From an uncultured Clostridia bacterium (GTDB lineage Bacteria > Bacillota > Clostridia > Christensenellales > Borkfalkiaceae): a stretch of 34,953 nucleotides of DNA. Positions 1-7,432 of this stretch are shown piece by piece. Under the pieces are notes generated by a model. The model was not told the origin of the DNA and did no database searches. It saw nothing but the letters and a program-made list of their open reading frames with translations. The translations under genes were made by a program, and so were the position numbers. The DNA lies in NCBI GenBank assembly GCA_947625095.1, contig CANQMX010000019.1, positions 1-34,953 of the forward strand, in the 5' to 3' direction. Position 1 is the first letter of the stretch. Each line of letters starts with the position of its first letter.

Positions 1-2954
1 TCTACCTCCAACCCCTTGTCATTGTACTCCACCGCCACTTGCAGCGTCTTGTTCTCATCCTGCACCATCCCCACAATAGCGTCCAAAAAGTCAACAATTT
101 CGGTGTACTCGTCGGGGTCGATCGTAAAGTCCGCACCGTCGCCCGCGGCGATCGTGATGCTCGCGCCGAGGTTGGCGGAAGATATGCCGATCTCCTTGTC
201 CGAAACGGTGAGTTGCAGGTCGTTGAGGTCGAAATTCCCGAGGTCGAAATCGAACGCCTTGATGAGGTTATTCACCTTGATGAGCACCGTCAGCGCGCTC
301 GCGTCCCCCTGAATGGAGATATTGTCGGTGAGCGCCGTCGTAAAGAGCAGGTTGTCGATGAGCGCCTCCAAATCGAACCCGCCTGCGCCGTTTCCGCCGC
401 CCGCATCCGTGCTGCCCGTATTATCCCCGCTCTTGTCGTCGGAGAGGAAGCTCTGGATGAGCGGCCACGCCCTGCCGATATCGGCGGAAAGTTTCACGCC
501 GTCGAGTTCGAGATAGACGACGTTTTCGCTGCTCATATAGTAGAGCACGATCTTCTTGCTGGTTTGGCCGTAGGCGATGTCGAGGTCGGCTTTCACTTTC
601 ACCGAGGTCTTTGCTTCGCCCTGCGCGTCCTCTTTGGCGATCGTCACATCCACGCCGCCCGCCACGGTGAGGCCGTACCCCTCGTAGTGGAGCTGTGCGT
701 TGAGTTTTCCGCCCGAGAGCATCGCGATGATGTTGTTGATATGCGTGGCAAGTTCGGGGAACGTCGCCTTTTCCGCGTCGGAGAGGGGCTGAGGTTCGCC
801 GCCCTCGGCATAGCCGAGCGCCGCCGCAATGTTGAGGCCGCCCTTTGCCGCCTCGTCCTTGCCGTTCGGGATGAGGATATCGGCCTTCACGCTGTCGAGG
901 GAGGCGTGCAAAGCACCCGAATCGCTCTCCGAGACAAAGTAATTGAAGTCGAGGGCGATCTCCACGCCGCCGAGGTTGAGCGCGGAGTGCATATTTGCCC
1001 TCCCCGCGTCCTTATCGCAGGTAAACGCGCCGTTCAGAAGGTCGTTGAGGATGTTGCTTTCCCCTTCGCCCTCCGTCGCCGCGGTATTCTCCGCGGTCTC
1101 GCCCCCGCCTACAAGCCCCGCAATGAGGTCGAAGAGTTCGGAGACGGTCAATTTCGCTTTTAACTCGCCCGCCTGCAAATAGGCCGTGCCGCCGTTCACA
1201 TAGAGGGAGACGTTCCCTATCTTGGCGCGCACTTCGAGGGCGTTGATGAACTTTCGGATGTCCTCCGCCGTGTCGAAACTCGGCACGCCGCCGTTTGTGC
1301 CCAAATCGACATAGATGATGCCCTTCACGGGGTTTTTGCCCACGGTCAGATCGAGGGAGAGGGTGCACGGGCCGTTCAGAACGGGCGCAAAGGCCTCGGT
1401 GAGCGCGTTCATGGCGGTGAGTTCCGCATTGGAGGGCGCGGTCTGCGGCGCTGCCTGCGCGTACTGTTTGAAGTAATCCTCGTAGTCGTTGCAGAAATCC
1501 AAATAGGGCGTATCGTAGGAAAATTTCGTCTCGCCCGTCGCCTTACAGCCGACGGTGAAGCCCATCGTCGCCGTATATTCCTCTATGGCCTCGGTTTTGA
1601 GGATCTCCCATTTGTCGTTGAAGGTGAGGGAGAGGGCGATCGTCTTGAAGGTGGGCACGTCGGTAAGCCCGCCCGTAAATTTCATCTGGTTGCAGTAGTA
1701 TGCCGCCGCGCCCTCTGTGGAGCCGTCCTCGGCAGTCCACACTTCTGGCTTCATGTGGTAGGTGATGGTATGGGTGCCGCCGTCGTTGTCCACGACGGGC
1801 TCGGCATAGTCCACCGTCTCTTCGCGGAAGACGTAGCCGGTCATCTCGTAGGCGGGGAGGCCGTTCTTGGCCTTAAAGCCGTCTGCCCCGCTTATCGTCA
1901 TGTTGCCCTTGGGTTCGCCCTCATCCCACGGCGTCGCGAAGCCGTTATAACTCGAAGGTCCGCTCGAAGCCTCGCGCCAGATGACGCGGTCGGCGGAGGG
2001 AATATAGCAAAATTCCCGCCCGACATTGACGAGGCTGCTCGTCGAGATATCGGCCGAGATTAAAATACCGTCTTTGAATTGTTTGTACGTCTTGACGTCC
2101 TGGTTGACCGTCGTAAAGACGTAGCCCTGGTAGGAGGAGTACCATTCGGGCTGATGCTGGAAGGTCCAGTTGAGCCGTCCGAAGATATCCAGCCCCTTGT
2201 CGTCGTATTGGGTATTGGCGTCGTACACCTCCCCTTCCTTCACTTCGTAGGAGACGGAGGCGTAGTCGGTGTTGACGACGAGGCCGCCCTTGGGGATGAA
2301 CATAAGCCCGATGCCAAGTCCCGAACCGCACATGGCGAGCGCAACGCAGATGGCGATGATCATTTTGAGTTTTCTGCGCTTGCCCTTTTGCCCCTTCTTG
2401 GCGGCCTTGTCCTGCGCCCTGCGGCTCTTCTTGCTCCGCTTGCCGCCCGCGCCGGGAGTTTCCTCGACGGCTTCCGCCGTGTCCGCCGCCTCCGCGGGTT
2501 GGGCGATTTCCGTATCTTCGTCGACGTTTTCGGCGACTTCCGTATTTTCCACCGCCTCCGCGCCTTCCGCAGTTTCCGTATTTTCGACCGCCTCAACGCT
2601 CTCAACCGTTTCCGCCGCTTCCGCGCCTTCAACGCTCTCTACGGCTTCCGTCGTCTCGACCGCCTCCGTAACGCCTTCCGCCGCTTCCGTCGTCTCAACG
2701 CTCTCCGCCGCTTCCGCCGTCTCAACCGTTTCCGTCGCTTCCACGTTCTCCACGGCTTCCCTCGTCTCTACGGCTTCCGCAGTTTCCGTAACGGCTTCCG
2801 CCGTCTCCGCGGTCATCCCGGTATTTTGTGCAGTCTCTATCAAAGCCCCTTCCTCCGAAGCGGTCTCAAAGGGTTTTGTCGCGCCTTCCGCGGCCGCCGT
2901 CTCGGGCGACTTTATGGCCTTTTCCCTCTTATTTTTCCGATTGGATCTTCCCAT
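1..2954 (-). CDS. Large membrane-anchored surface protein, partial at the window edge
   Basis: An open frame runs from an ATG at 2954 to base 1 without a stop, so at least 984 residues are encoded and the C-terminus lies outside. The start has a GGGAGG site 7 bases upstream. Residues about 48-165 are an acidic low-complexity stretch of ETAEAVE-like repeats. Residues 171-197 are strongly basic (Lys/Arg), and 198-220 form one hydrophobic membrane segment. The rest is a long, presumably extracellular region with many beta-strand-like ETKxxV and AxLDxT patterns, including a Gly/Asn-rich spacer (SGDNTGSTDAGGGNGAGG). I recognise no known domain. By the positive-inside rule the acidic repeats should be cytoplasmic, which is odd for a surface protein. 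A role in envelope structure or binding is only a guess. Confidence 0.85.
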   Translation of the reverse strand, partial: MGRSNRKNKREKAIKSPETAAAEGATKPFETASEEGALIETAQNTGMTAETAEAVTETAEAVETREAVENVEATETVETAEAAESVETTEAAEGVTEAVETTEAVESVEGAEAAETVESVEAVENTETAEGAEAVENTEVAENVDEDTEIAQPAEAADTAEAVEETPGAGGKRSKKSRRAQDKAAKKGQKGKRRKLKMIIAICVALAMCGSGLGIGLMFIPKGGLVVNTDYASVSYEVKEGEVYDANTQYDDKGLDIFGRLNWTFQHQPEWYSSYQGYVFTTVNQDVKTYKQFKDGILISADISTSSLVNVGREFCYIPSADRVIWREASSGPSSYNGFATPWDEGEPKGNMTISGADGFKAKNGLPAYEMTGYVFREETVDYAEPVVDNDGGTHTITYHMKPEVWTAEDGSTEGAAAYYCNQMKFTGGLTDVPTFKTIALSLTFNDKWEILKTEAIEEYTATMGFTVGCKATGETKFSYDTPYLDFCNDYEDYFKQYAQAAPQTAPSNAELTAMNALTEAFAPVLNGPCTLSLDLTVGKNPVKGIIYVDLGTNGGVPSFDTAEDIRKFINALEVRAKIGNVSLYVNGGTAYLQAGELKAKLTVSELFDLIAGLVGGGETAENTAATEGEGESNILNDLLNGAFTCDKDAGRANMHSALNLGGVEIALDFNYFVSESDSGALHASLDSVKADILIPNGKDEAAKGGLNIAAALGYAEGGEPQPLSDAEKATFPELATHINNIIAMLSGGKLNAQLHYEGYGLTVAGGVDVTIAKEDAQGEAKTSVKVKADLDIAYGQTSKKIVLYYMSSENVVYLELDGVKLSADIGRAWPLIQSFLSDDKSGDNTGSTDAGGGNGAGGFDLEALIDNLLFTTALTDNISIQGDASALTVLIKVNNLIKAFDFDLGNFDLNDLQLTVSDKEIGISSANLGASITIAAGDGADFTIDPDEYTEIVDFLDAIVGMVQDENKTLQVAVEYNDKGLEV

Positions 2955-3028
2955 ATCAACACCTCCCGCGCCGCGGTCACCCCGAAAAATGACAGCCGCG
3001 CCTCGATGTAATTTTTTTCTATGACACG

Positions 3029-3057
3029 ATTGTACACGACAAATTTATGTTTGTCAA
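3029..3057 (-). promoter_or_regulatory. Sigma-A promoter of the surface protein gene
   Basis: On the minus strand, TTGACA (3057-3052) and TACAAT (3034-3029) are separated by 17 bases. The predicted transcript would start near 3022, giving a leader of about 68 bases before the ATG at 2954. Confidence 0.75.
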
Positions 3058-3108
3058 TAGAATTTATGACATTTTTTGATTTTTTCACAAAACGACCGAA
3101 AAAAAACC

Positions 3109-3136
3109 AAAAAAATTCCCCTACAAAGTAGGGGAA
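3109..3136 (-). terminator. Intrinsic terminator of the ABC transporter operon
   Basis: A 9-bp perfect stem (3116-3124 with 3128-3136, TTCCCCTAC/GTAGGGGAA) with a 3-base loop is followed on the minus strand by seven T. It lies 27 bases after the ATPase stop codon. Confidence 0.85.
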
Positions 3137-3162
3137 GGACGAAAATCGGAGAATTTCGGCGG

Positions 3163-3831
3163 TCAATCGTGCATGAGAGCGCGGATGAGTTCCCCTTCGA
3201 GGGGGGGAGAAGCCAAAAATTCGCGCGGGAAGGGGGCGGGATTCTCAAATTCGGCGACGATTTTCCCTGCGCGCAGCACGAGTGCGCGCTCGGAGAGCAG
3301 GGCGGCCTCGTGCACGTCGTGCGTCACAAAGAGCACGGTCGAGCCGCTCTCCCTCCACAGTTCCGCAGTAAGCGCGATGAGGTCGCGCTTCAACGAGAGG
3401 TCGAGGGAAGCAAACGGTTCGTCCATCAGGAGGGTATCGTGGGGGAAGAGGAAGGCGCGGGCGATGGCAACGCGCTGTCTCTCCCCGCCCGAAAGTTCGC
3501 CGGGGCGGGCGTTTTCTTTGCCCTTCAGCCCCACCCTTTCCAGCATTGGTGCAATGTCTCCCCACCTCATTTTGGGCAGGACGAACTTCAAATTTCCCGC
3601 GGCGGAGAGGTGCGGCAAAAGTTTTGGCTCTTGGAAGAGGTAGGAAACGCGCCCCGCGCCCGTCACCTTGCCCGCAAAGGGGATGGCGCCCGCCGCCACG
3701 CTCAACAGCATCGTCTTGCCCGCGCCGCTCTCGCCGAGCACGGCGACCAGCCTCCCCTTTTCCACCTCGAGTTCGCCGATGTCGAGGGCGACCTTCTCGC
3801 CGTATTTTTTCAAAATATTGTTGAATTTCAT
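3163..3831 (-). CDS. ABC transporter ATP-binding protein (nitrate/sulfonate/thiamine-precursor type)
   Basis: This 222-residue cytoplasmic ATPase powers import through the neighbouring permease. Visible motifs are Walker A GESGAGKT, a Q-loop (YLFQEPKLLP), the signature LSGGERQRVAIARA, Walker B LLMDEP and the switch histidine in VTHDVHEA. The chosen ATG at 3831 overlaps the permease stop as ATGA, indicating translational coupling. The frame stays open further upstream, but that part lies antisense-in-frame to the permease and does not resemble an ATPase. The length fits a single-domain SsuB/TauB/ThiZ-like subunit. The substrate cannot be told from this subunit. Confidence 0.93.
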   Translation of the reverse strand: MKFNNILKKYGEKVALDIGELEVEKGRLVAVLGESGAGKTMLLSVAAGAIPFAGKVTGAGRVSYLFQEPKLLPHLSAAGNLKFVLPKMRWGDIAPMLERVGLKGKENARPGELSGGERQRVAIARAFLFPHDTLLMDEPFASLDLSLKRDLIALTAELWRESGSTVLFVTHDVHEAALLSERALVLRAGKIVAEFENPAPFPREFLASPPLEGELIRALMHD

Positions 3832-4586
3832 CTCCGCCACCTCACGATCGCCCTTTCGAGCAGCCAAAACGCCGCCTCGAAGGCGAACCCCAAAAAGATG
3901 GCGAGCACGGTGAGCGCCATGAGGCGGGGGATCTGCAAAAACCCCTGCGCAAGTTGCATCATGCCGCCGAGGCTCTTCGCGGTGAGGGCGAGCACCTCGC
4001 CCGAGATGGTGATCTTCAGCCCCAGCGAAAAATTCGCCCCCATCTGTCCCAAAACGGGGGGTGCGGCGAGGGGGAAATACATCTTGAAGGCCTGCCGCGC
4101 GGGGGGAACGCGGAAGGCGCGCGCCGTCTCGCCGTACTCCGCCCTCACCTCGTCGAGGCTCGCCAGCATGGCGGCGTAGAAGGCGGGGAAGAGCACGAGC
4201 ACGGCGATGAGCACGGGCGCGGCGGAATGGGAAGTCCAGAGAAGCAACAACAGCACGAGCGCCATCGTCGGCGCGGTGCGGAGGGCGGATACGATGGGCG
4301 CGAAGAAGGCGCGAAGCCGCGGCAAGAGCAGCGCCAAAAGCGCCAATACCAGCCCGAGGGCGAAGGAGAGCGCAAACGCCTCCAAGGTGCGCAGCAACGT
4401 CCCTCCGAAGGCGCGCCAAAAGTCGGCTTCCGCAAAGAGCCGCCCCATCTCCGCGAAGGTCTCCGCCGCCGAGGGCACAACATAGGGGTTGTCCTCCGCG
4501 TAGTAGGCGACCGTCCACGCCACCCACACCGCAACGATGGCGAGCACGGAGAAAAACAGGTTGAGTAATCTATCTTTTTTTGTCAT
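3828..4586 (-). CDS. ABC transporter permease, BPD_transp_1 family
   Basis: A 252-residue integral membrane protein with about six hydrophobic segments. The EAA-like loop (EYGETARAFRVPPARQAF, followed by a conserved Pro) docks onto the ATPase. It resembles the SsuC/TauC/ThiX class, which works as a homodimer with one lipoprotein receptor and one ATPase, exactly the set found here. It begins 18 bases after the receptor gene stop. No good Shine-Dalgarno sequence is visible before the ATG, so translation probably depends on coupling to the upstream gene. It overlaps the ATPase gene by 4 bases. Confidence 0.93.
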   Translation of the reverse strand: MTKKDRLLNLFFSVLAIVAVWVAWTVAYYAEDNPYVVPSAAETFAEMGRLFAEADFWRAFGGTLLRTLEAFALSFALGLVLALLALLLPRLRAFFAPIVSALRTAPTMALVLLLLLWTSHSAAPVLIAVLVLFPAFYAAMLASLDEVRAEYGETARAFRVPPARQAFKMYFPLAAPPVLGQMGANFSLGLKITISGEVLALTAKSLGGMMQLAQGFLQIPRLMALTVLAIFLGFAFEAAFWLLERAIVRWRR

Positions 4587-4604
4587 TTATTGCGAGTTTT
4601 CGCG

Positions 4605-5618
4605 TCATCCCGCGTAGAAAAATGCGTCCGCGGGGATGGCGGTCGCGTTCTCCTGCACGGCAATGAGACGGGTCAAAAAGGTCTTCACCGCCTCCTTGCA
4701 ATCGGCGGCCTTGGTGAAGCGCACCGAGCAGTTCGTCAGCACCTTTTGGTTGAGTTGGGCTTCCACAAACGCGGCCGCCATGCCCTCGTCGCGCTTGGCG
4801 GCCAGCAGGGCGTCGAGTTTTGCCGCCTCCGCCGTTTTCAGGTAGTTTTCCGCGCCCTCCATGTAGGTGACAACGTCCTGCAAAATTTGCAACTTATTGT
4901 CGATGATCGAGGTTTTCGCCACCAATACGGCCTGCGGATATCCTCCCTCCGAATACAGCGTCTGGAGAGATCCCGCCATCGCCAATTGTCCCTGCGAGCC
5001 GCCCACTTTGGAGGTCGCCGCAGGCTCGGGGCAGAGGTAGTAATCGTACCCCGTCGCGGGCGCGACCTGCTGGGGCGTGCAGGGGTAGATGTTCACCTTA
5101 TCCGCCGCGTTTTCGCCGCCGTCCACCGCCGAAAAATAGTCTATATTGTAGTTTTTCAGCACTGCGCGCAGGGTGAGGCCGGGCACATTTTCGTATTGGA
5201 TGACGCCCAGCGTCTTGCCGGGCAAAACCTCCGCAATGTTGTCCGCGGTGAGGTCGGGCAGTTCCTTGGATGCCGTCTTGAGGAAGTACAGATTGCCGTT
5301 CGTCACCGTGCCGATCATTTGATATTTCTCCCCCGTGCCGAGGAGTTTCGCGGCCGCGTTGGAGGGCAAAATGCAGAAATCGGCCTTGGGGCTTCCCCCC
5401 GTGACGTAGGTCTGAATGTTGTTTGCGTCGACGATATGCACGTCAAACTCGCTCTCCTTCCCCTCCTCGCCCGCGAGCAGATTCGCAAGGGCGAGGGCGG
5501 GCGCGCCGTCGGGCGCATAGATCGTCACCTTATCCGATGTCCCGCCGCACGCCGCCGCGGAAAACGCCATCGCGCCGCATATCGCCGCGCACAAAATCGC
5601 CGCCAAAAATTTTTTCAT
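4605..5618 (-). CDS. ABC transporter substrate-binding lipoprotein (SsuA/NMT1-like)
   Basis: This 337-residue protein starts at the ATG at 5618, 5 bases after AGGAGG. The signal peptide MKKFLAAILCAAICGAMA is followed by the lipobox FSAAAC, so the mature protein is lipid-anchored outside the membrane. The sequence after it (VTIYAPDGAPALALANLL, later FCILPSNAAAKLLG) matches the periplasmic-binding-protein-II fold used for sulfonates, nitrate or thiamine precursors. It heads the transport genes and follows a TM1266-like ACT gene by 52 bases. The substrate is unknown; the company of a hydrogenase-linked regulator makes a cofactor precursor possible, but that is inference. Confidence 0.9.
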   Translation of the reverse strand: MKKFLAAILCAAICGAMAFSAAACGGTSDKVTIYAPDGAPALALANLLAGEEGKESEFDVHIVDANNIQTYVTGGSPKADFCILPSNAAAKLLGTGEKYQMIGTVTNGNLYFLKTASKELPDLTADNIAEVLPGKTLGVIQYENVPGLTLRAVLKNYNIDYFSAVDGGENAADKVNIYPCTPQQVAPATGYDYYLCPEPAATSKVGGSQGQLAMAGSLQTLYSEGGYPQAVLVAKTSIIDNKLQILQDVVTYMEGAENYLKTAEAAKLDALLAAKRDEGMAAAFVEAQLNQKVLTNCSVRFTKAADCKEAVKTFLTRLIAVQENATAIPADAFFYAG

Positions 5619-5670
5619 ATGAGCCTCCTGTATTGTGGGGGATTTTTCTACCCCATATATAAATTTTTTG

Positions 5671-5919
5671 TCAGAATTTCCCGACGAGCGTCTTTGCCGC
5701 AACGCCCTCGAGTTGCCCGATCTTTCCCGTCAGGGCGTTGACGGCGGAGGGCGGCGCGTCCAAAACGACGCAGATGACGAACACGCCCTTCTCCCTGTAA
5801 GGTATCCCCATTCTGCCCACGACGTATTCCCCGTACTCCGAGAGATAGGCATTGAGTTTTTCCGCCTGCGCGCGTGACTGCGCCACGACGGAGAGCACCG
5901 AAAGCCTTTTTTCCTCCAT
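5671..5919 (-). CDS. TM1266-like ACT-domain protein (putative [FeFe]-hydrogenase system regulator)
   Basis: An 82-residue protein forming a single ACT-like fold. The C-terminal pattern ALTGKIGQLEGVAAKTL closely follows the Thermotoga TM1266 family (LSGKLGQxxGVxxKT), whose members are usually found beside the HydE/F/G maturases of iron-only hydrogenase. Here none of those genes is adjacent; instead the gene leads an ABC importer operon. The SD GGAGG sits 7 bases before the ATG but is buried in a terminator-like hairpin (see leader entry). ACT domains usually bind small ligands, so this protein may sense the imported compound, but that is inference. Confidence 0.82.
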   Translation of the reverse strand: MEEKRLSVLSVVAQSRAQAEKLNAYLSEYGEYVVGRMGIPYREKGVFVICVVLDAPPSAVNALTGKIGQLEGVAAKTLVGKF

Positions 5920-6020
5920 AAAAAAACCTCCCGCCCGAACGACAGGAGGAAAAAACGCGCAAGAAAGCGCAAAATTCGAGTTTCCCTCCTTTGCGGTCAG
6001 ACTGCTCTTCCCGTTCAGGC
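5920..6020 (-). promoter_or_regulatory. Candidate attenuator leader of the ACT-ABC operon
   Basis: The leader is about 100 bases long. Its end folds into a 9-bp stem (5941-5949 with 5927-5935) with a 5-base loop, followed by seven T that run into the ATG at 5919. This is an intrinsic terminator that also contains the ribosome binding site GGAGG. A second small hairpin (GCGC stems at 5957-5970) followed by a T-run lies just upstream. The leader segment AGGAGG at 5985-5990 can pair with CCTCCT at 5944-5949, the left arm of the terminator, giving a mutually exclusive antiterminator. I could not match the 5' part to a known riboswitch. Confidence 0.5.
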
Positions 6021-6026
6021 AAGGGT

Positions 6027-6055
6027 ATTATACCACGCCGCCCCCAAAATTGCAA
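6027..6055 (-). promoter_or_regulatory. Sigma-A promoter of the ACT-ABC operon
   Basis: On the minus strand TTGCAA (6055-6050), a 17-base spacer and a perfect TATAAT (6032-6027). It points away from the radical SAM gene promoter about 90 bases to the right. Confidence 0.8.
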
Positions 6056-6132
6056 GCGTTTTCATACAAAAGCGCCGCCCTTCCCGCAAAAGCGCCCCGT
6101 TCCATCTTCCCGAAAAAATTTTCAAAAACTTT

Positions 6133-6161
6133 CAAACAAATGTTTGACAAACAAGTGTTCG
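6133..6161 (+). promoter_or_regulatory. Tandem LexA (SOS) boxes
   Basis: Two 14-bp near-palindromes lie one base apart: CAAACAAATGTTTG (6133-6146) and CAAACAAGTGTTCG (6148-6161). Read on the minus strand the second is CGAACACTTGTTTG, matching the Gram-positive LexA core GAAC-N4-GTTY. The first keeps the AAAC/GTTT version on both arms. The first overlaps the -35 hexamer and the second fills the spacer, the classic repressor position. Confidence 0.65.
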
Positions 6162-6172
6162 GGGTGTATAAT
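6144..6172 (+). promoter_or_regulatory. Consensus sigma-A promoter of the radical SAM/DUF4130 operon
   Basis: Perfect TTGACA (6144-6149), 17-base spacer, perfect TATAAT (6167-6172). The predicted start of transcription is about 6179, which is the A of the start codon. Confidence 0.85.
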
Positions 6173-6178
6173 GGTGGC

Positions 6179-7432
6179 ATGATTTCGGAAGAGAAACTGC
6201 ACATTCTCACCGAGTGCGCCAAATACGATGTCTCGTGCTCGTCCTCGGGCAGCGCGCGCAAGAACGCGGGCGGCATGGGCAACGGCTACATTGCGGGCTG
6301 TTGCCACTCCTTCACGCCCGACGGCAGGTGCATATCCCTCCTCAAAATTCTGCTCTCCAACGACTGCGTGTTCGACTGCAAGTACTGCATGAGCCGCCGC
6401 GCCTCCGATGTGCCCCGCGCAACCGCCACGCCCGATGAAATTTGCGAGCTTGTCGTCGATTTTTACAAGCGCAACTATATCGAGGGTCTATTTCTCTCCT
6501 CGGCGGTGCACGTCTCGCCCAACCACACCATGGAGCAACTCCTCCTCACCGTAAAAAAACTGCGCACGGAGTACAATTTCCACGGCTACATCCATGTCAA
6601 GGGCATCCCGAAAGCCGATCCCATGTACGCATTCGAGGCGGCAAAGTATGCCGACAGGATGAGTTACAACATCGAACTTCCCTCGGAGAAGAGCCTCAAA
6701 CTTCTCGCCCCGCAGAAGAGCCGCGAAAGCCTCCTCGTCCCCATGCGCGCCCTTGCAAAGGAGAAGCAAATTTTCAAGGAGGAAAAGCGCAAAGGCTATT
6801 TTCTGCCTGCGGGGCAGACCACGCAGATGATCGTGGGTGCGTCGCCCGAACCCGACGGGCAAATTCTGCGCCTTTCGCAGTCGCTCTACCGCGCCAATGG
6901 CTTAAAGCGGGTGTACTTTTCCTCGTACACGCCCGTCGTGCAGGATAGCCTCCTCCCCTCCGTCCCCGCCGCGGCGATCCGCGAGCACAGGCTGTATCAG
7001 GCCGATTGGCTGCTGCGTTTTTACGGCTTTTCGGCGGAGGAGATCGCGGATGAGGGCGAAAATTTGTCCCTCGAGCTCGACCCCAAGTGCGCGTGGGCGC
7101 TCAAAAATATGCACCTCTTCCCCGTGGAGGTCAACCGCGCCCCTCTCGAAGTGCTCCTCCGCGTGCCGGGGATAGGCGCGAGGAGCGCCTATAAGATCAT
7201 GCAGGCGCGCAGGTACACAAACCTGACCTTCGAGGATCTCAAAAAGATGCGCGTCGTCTTGAAGCGGGCGCGGCACTTTCTCACGGCGGGCGGAAAATTT
7301 TACGGAGAAAATCGGCAGGAGGCGGTGCGCGGGCTGCTCGTCGCGGCGGAAAAACCCGCAACCGCTGTGCAATTGAGCATATTTACAGGTATGACGGAGG
7401 CGGCGCAGAGCGCGCTGTACGGAGAATTATGA
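6179..7432 (+). CDS. Putative DNA modification/repair radical SAM protein
   Basis: 417 residues. The cluster-binding motif is CVFDCKYC (CxxxCxxC) near residue 65, after an N-terminal segment AKYDVSCSSSGSARKN that is characteristic of the family annotated as 'putative DNA modification/repair radical SAM protein'. A helix-hairpin-helix DNA-binding motif (LLRVPGIGARSAYKIMQARR) lies near residues 320-340. The ATG at 6179 is chosen because the family starts here and the promoter lies immediately upstream; longer frames would include the promoter. The stop overlaps the next gene by ATGA. Family members typically sit beside a DUF4130 protein, as here, and their reaction is not established. LexA-like boxes suggest induction by DNA damage. 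Confidence 0.92.
   Translation: MISEEKLHILTECAKYDVSCSSSGSARKNAGGMGNGYIAGCCHSFTPDGRCISLLKILLSNDCVFDCKYCMSRRASDVPRATATPDEICELVVDFYKRNYIEGLFLSSAVHVSPNHTMEQLLLTVKKLRTEYNFHGYIHVKGIPKADPMYAFEAAKYADRMSYNIELPSEKSLKLLAPQKSRESLLVPMRALAKEKQIFKEEKRKGYFLPAGQTTQMIVGASPEPDGQILRLSQSLYRANGLKRVYFSSYTPVVQDSLLPSVPAAAIREHRLYQADWLLRFYGFSAEEIADEGENLSLELDPKCAWALKNMHLFPVEVNRAPLEVLLRVPGIGARSAYKIMQARRYTNLTFEDLKKMRVVLKRARHFLTAGGKFYGENRQEAVRGLLVAAEKPATAVQLSIFTGMTEAAQSALYGEL

Noticed and set aside
2955..3108. Small ORF reading into the surface protein leader on the minus strand
   Set aside because: It runs across the promoter and terminator of neighbouring genes, in another frame from the surface protein, with no ribosome binding site.
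5991..6020. Known riboswitch (TPP, c-di-GMP, guanidine) in the ACT-ABC leader
   Set aside because: Isolated short similarities such as CGCAAAG were seen, but the conserved cores of these classes are not present.
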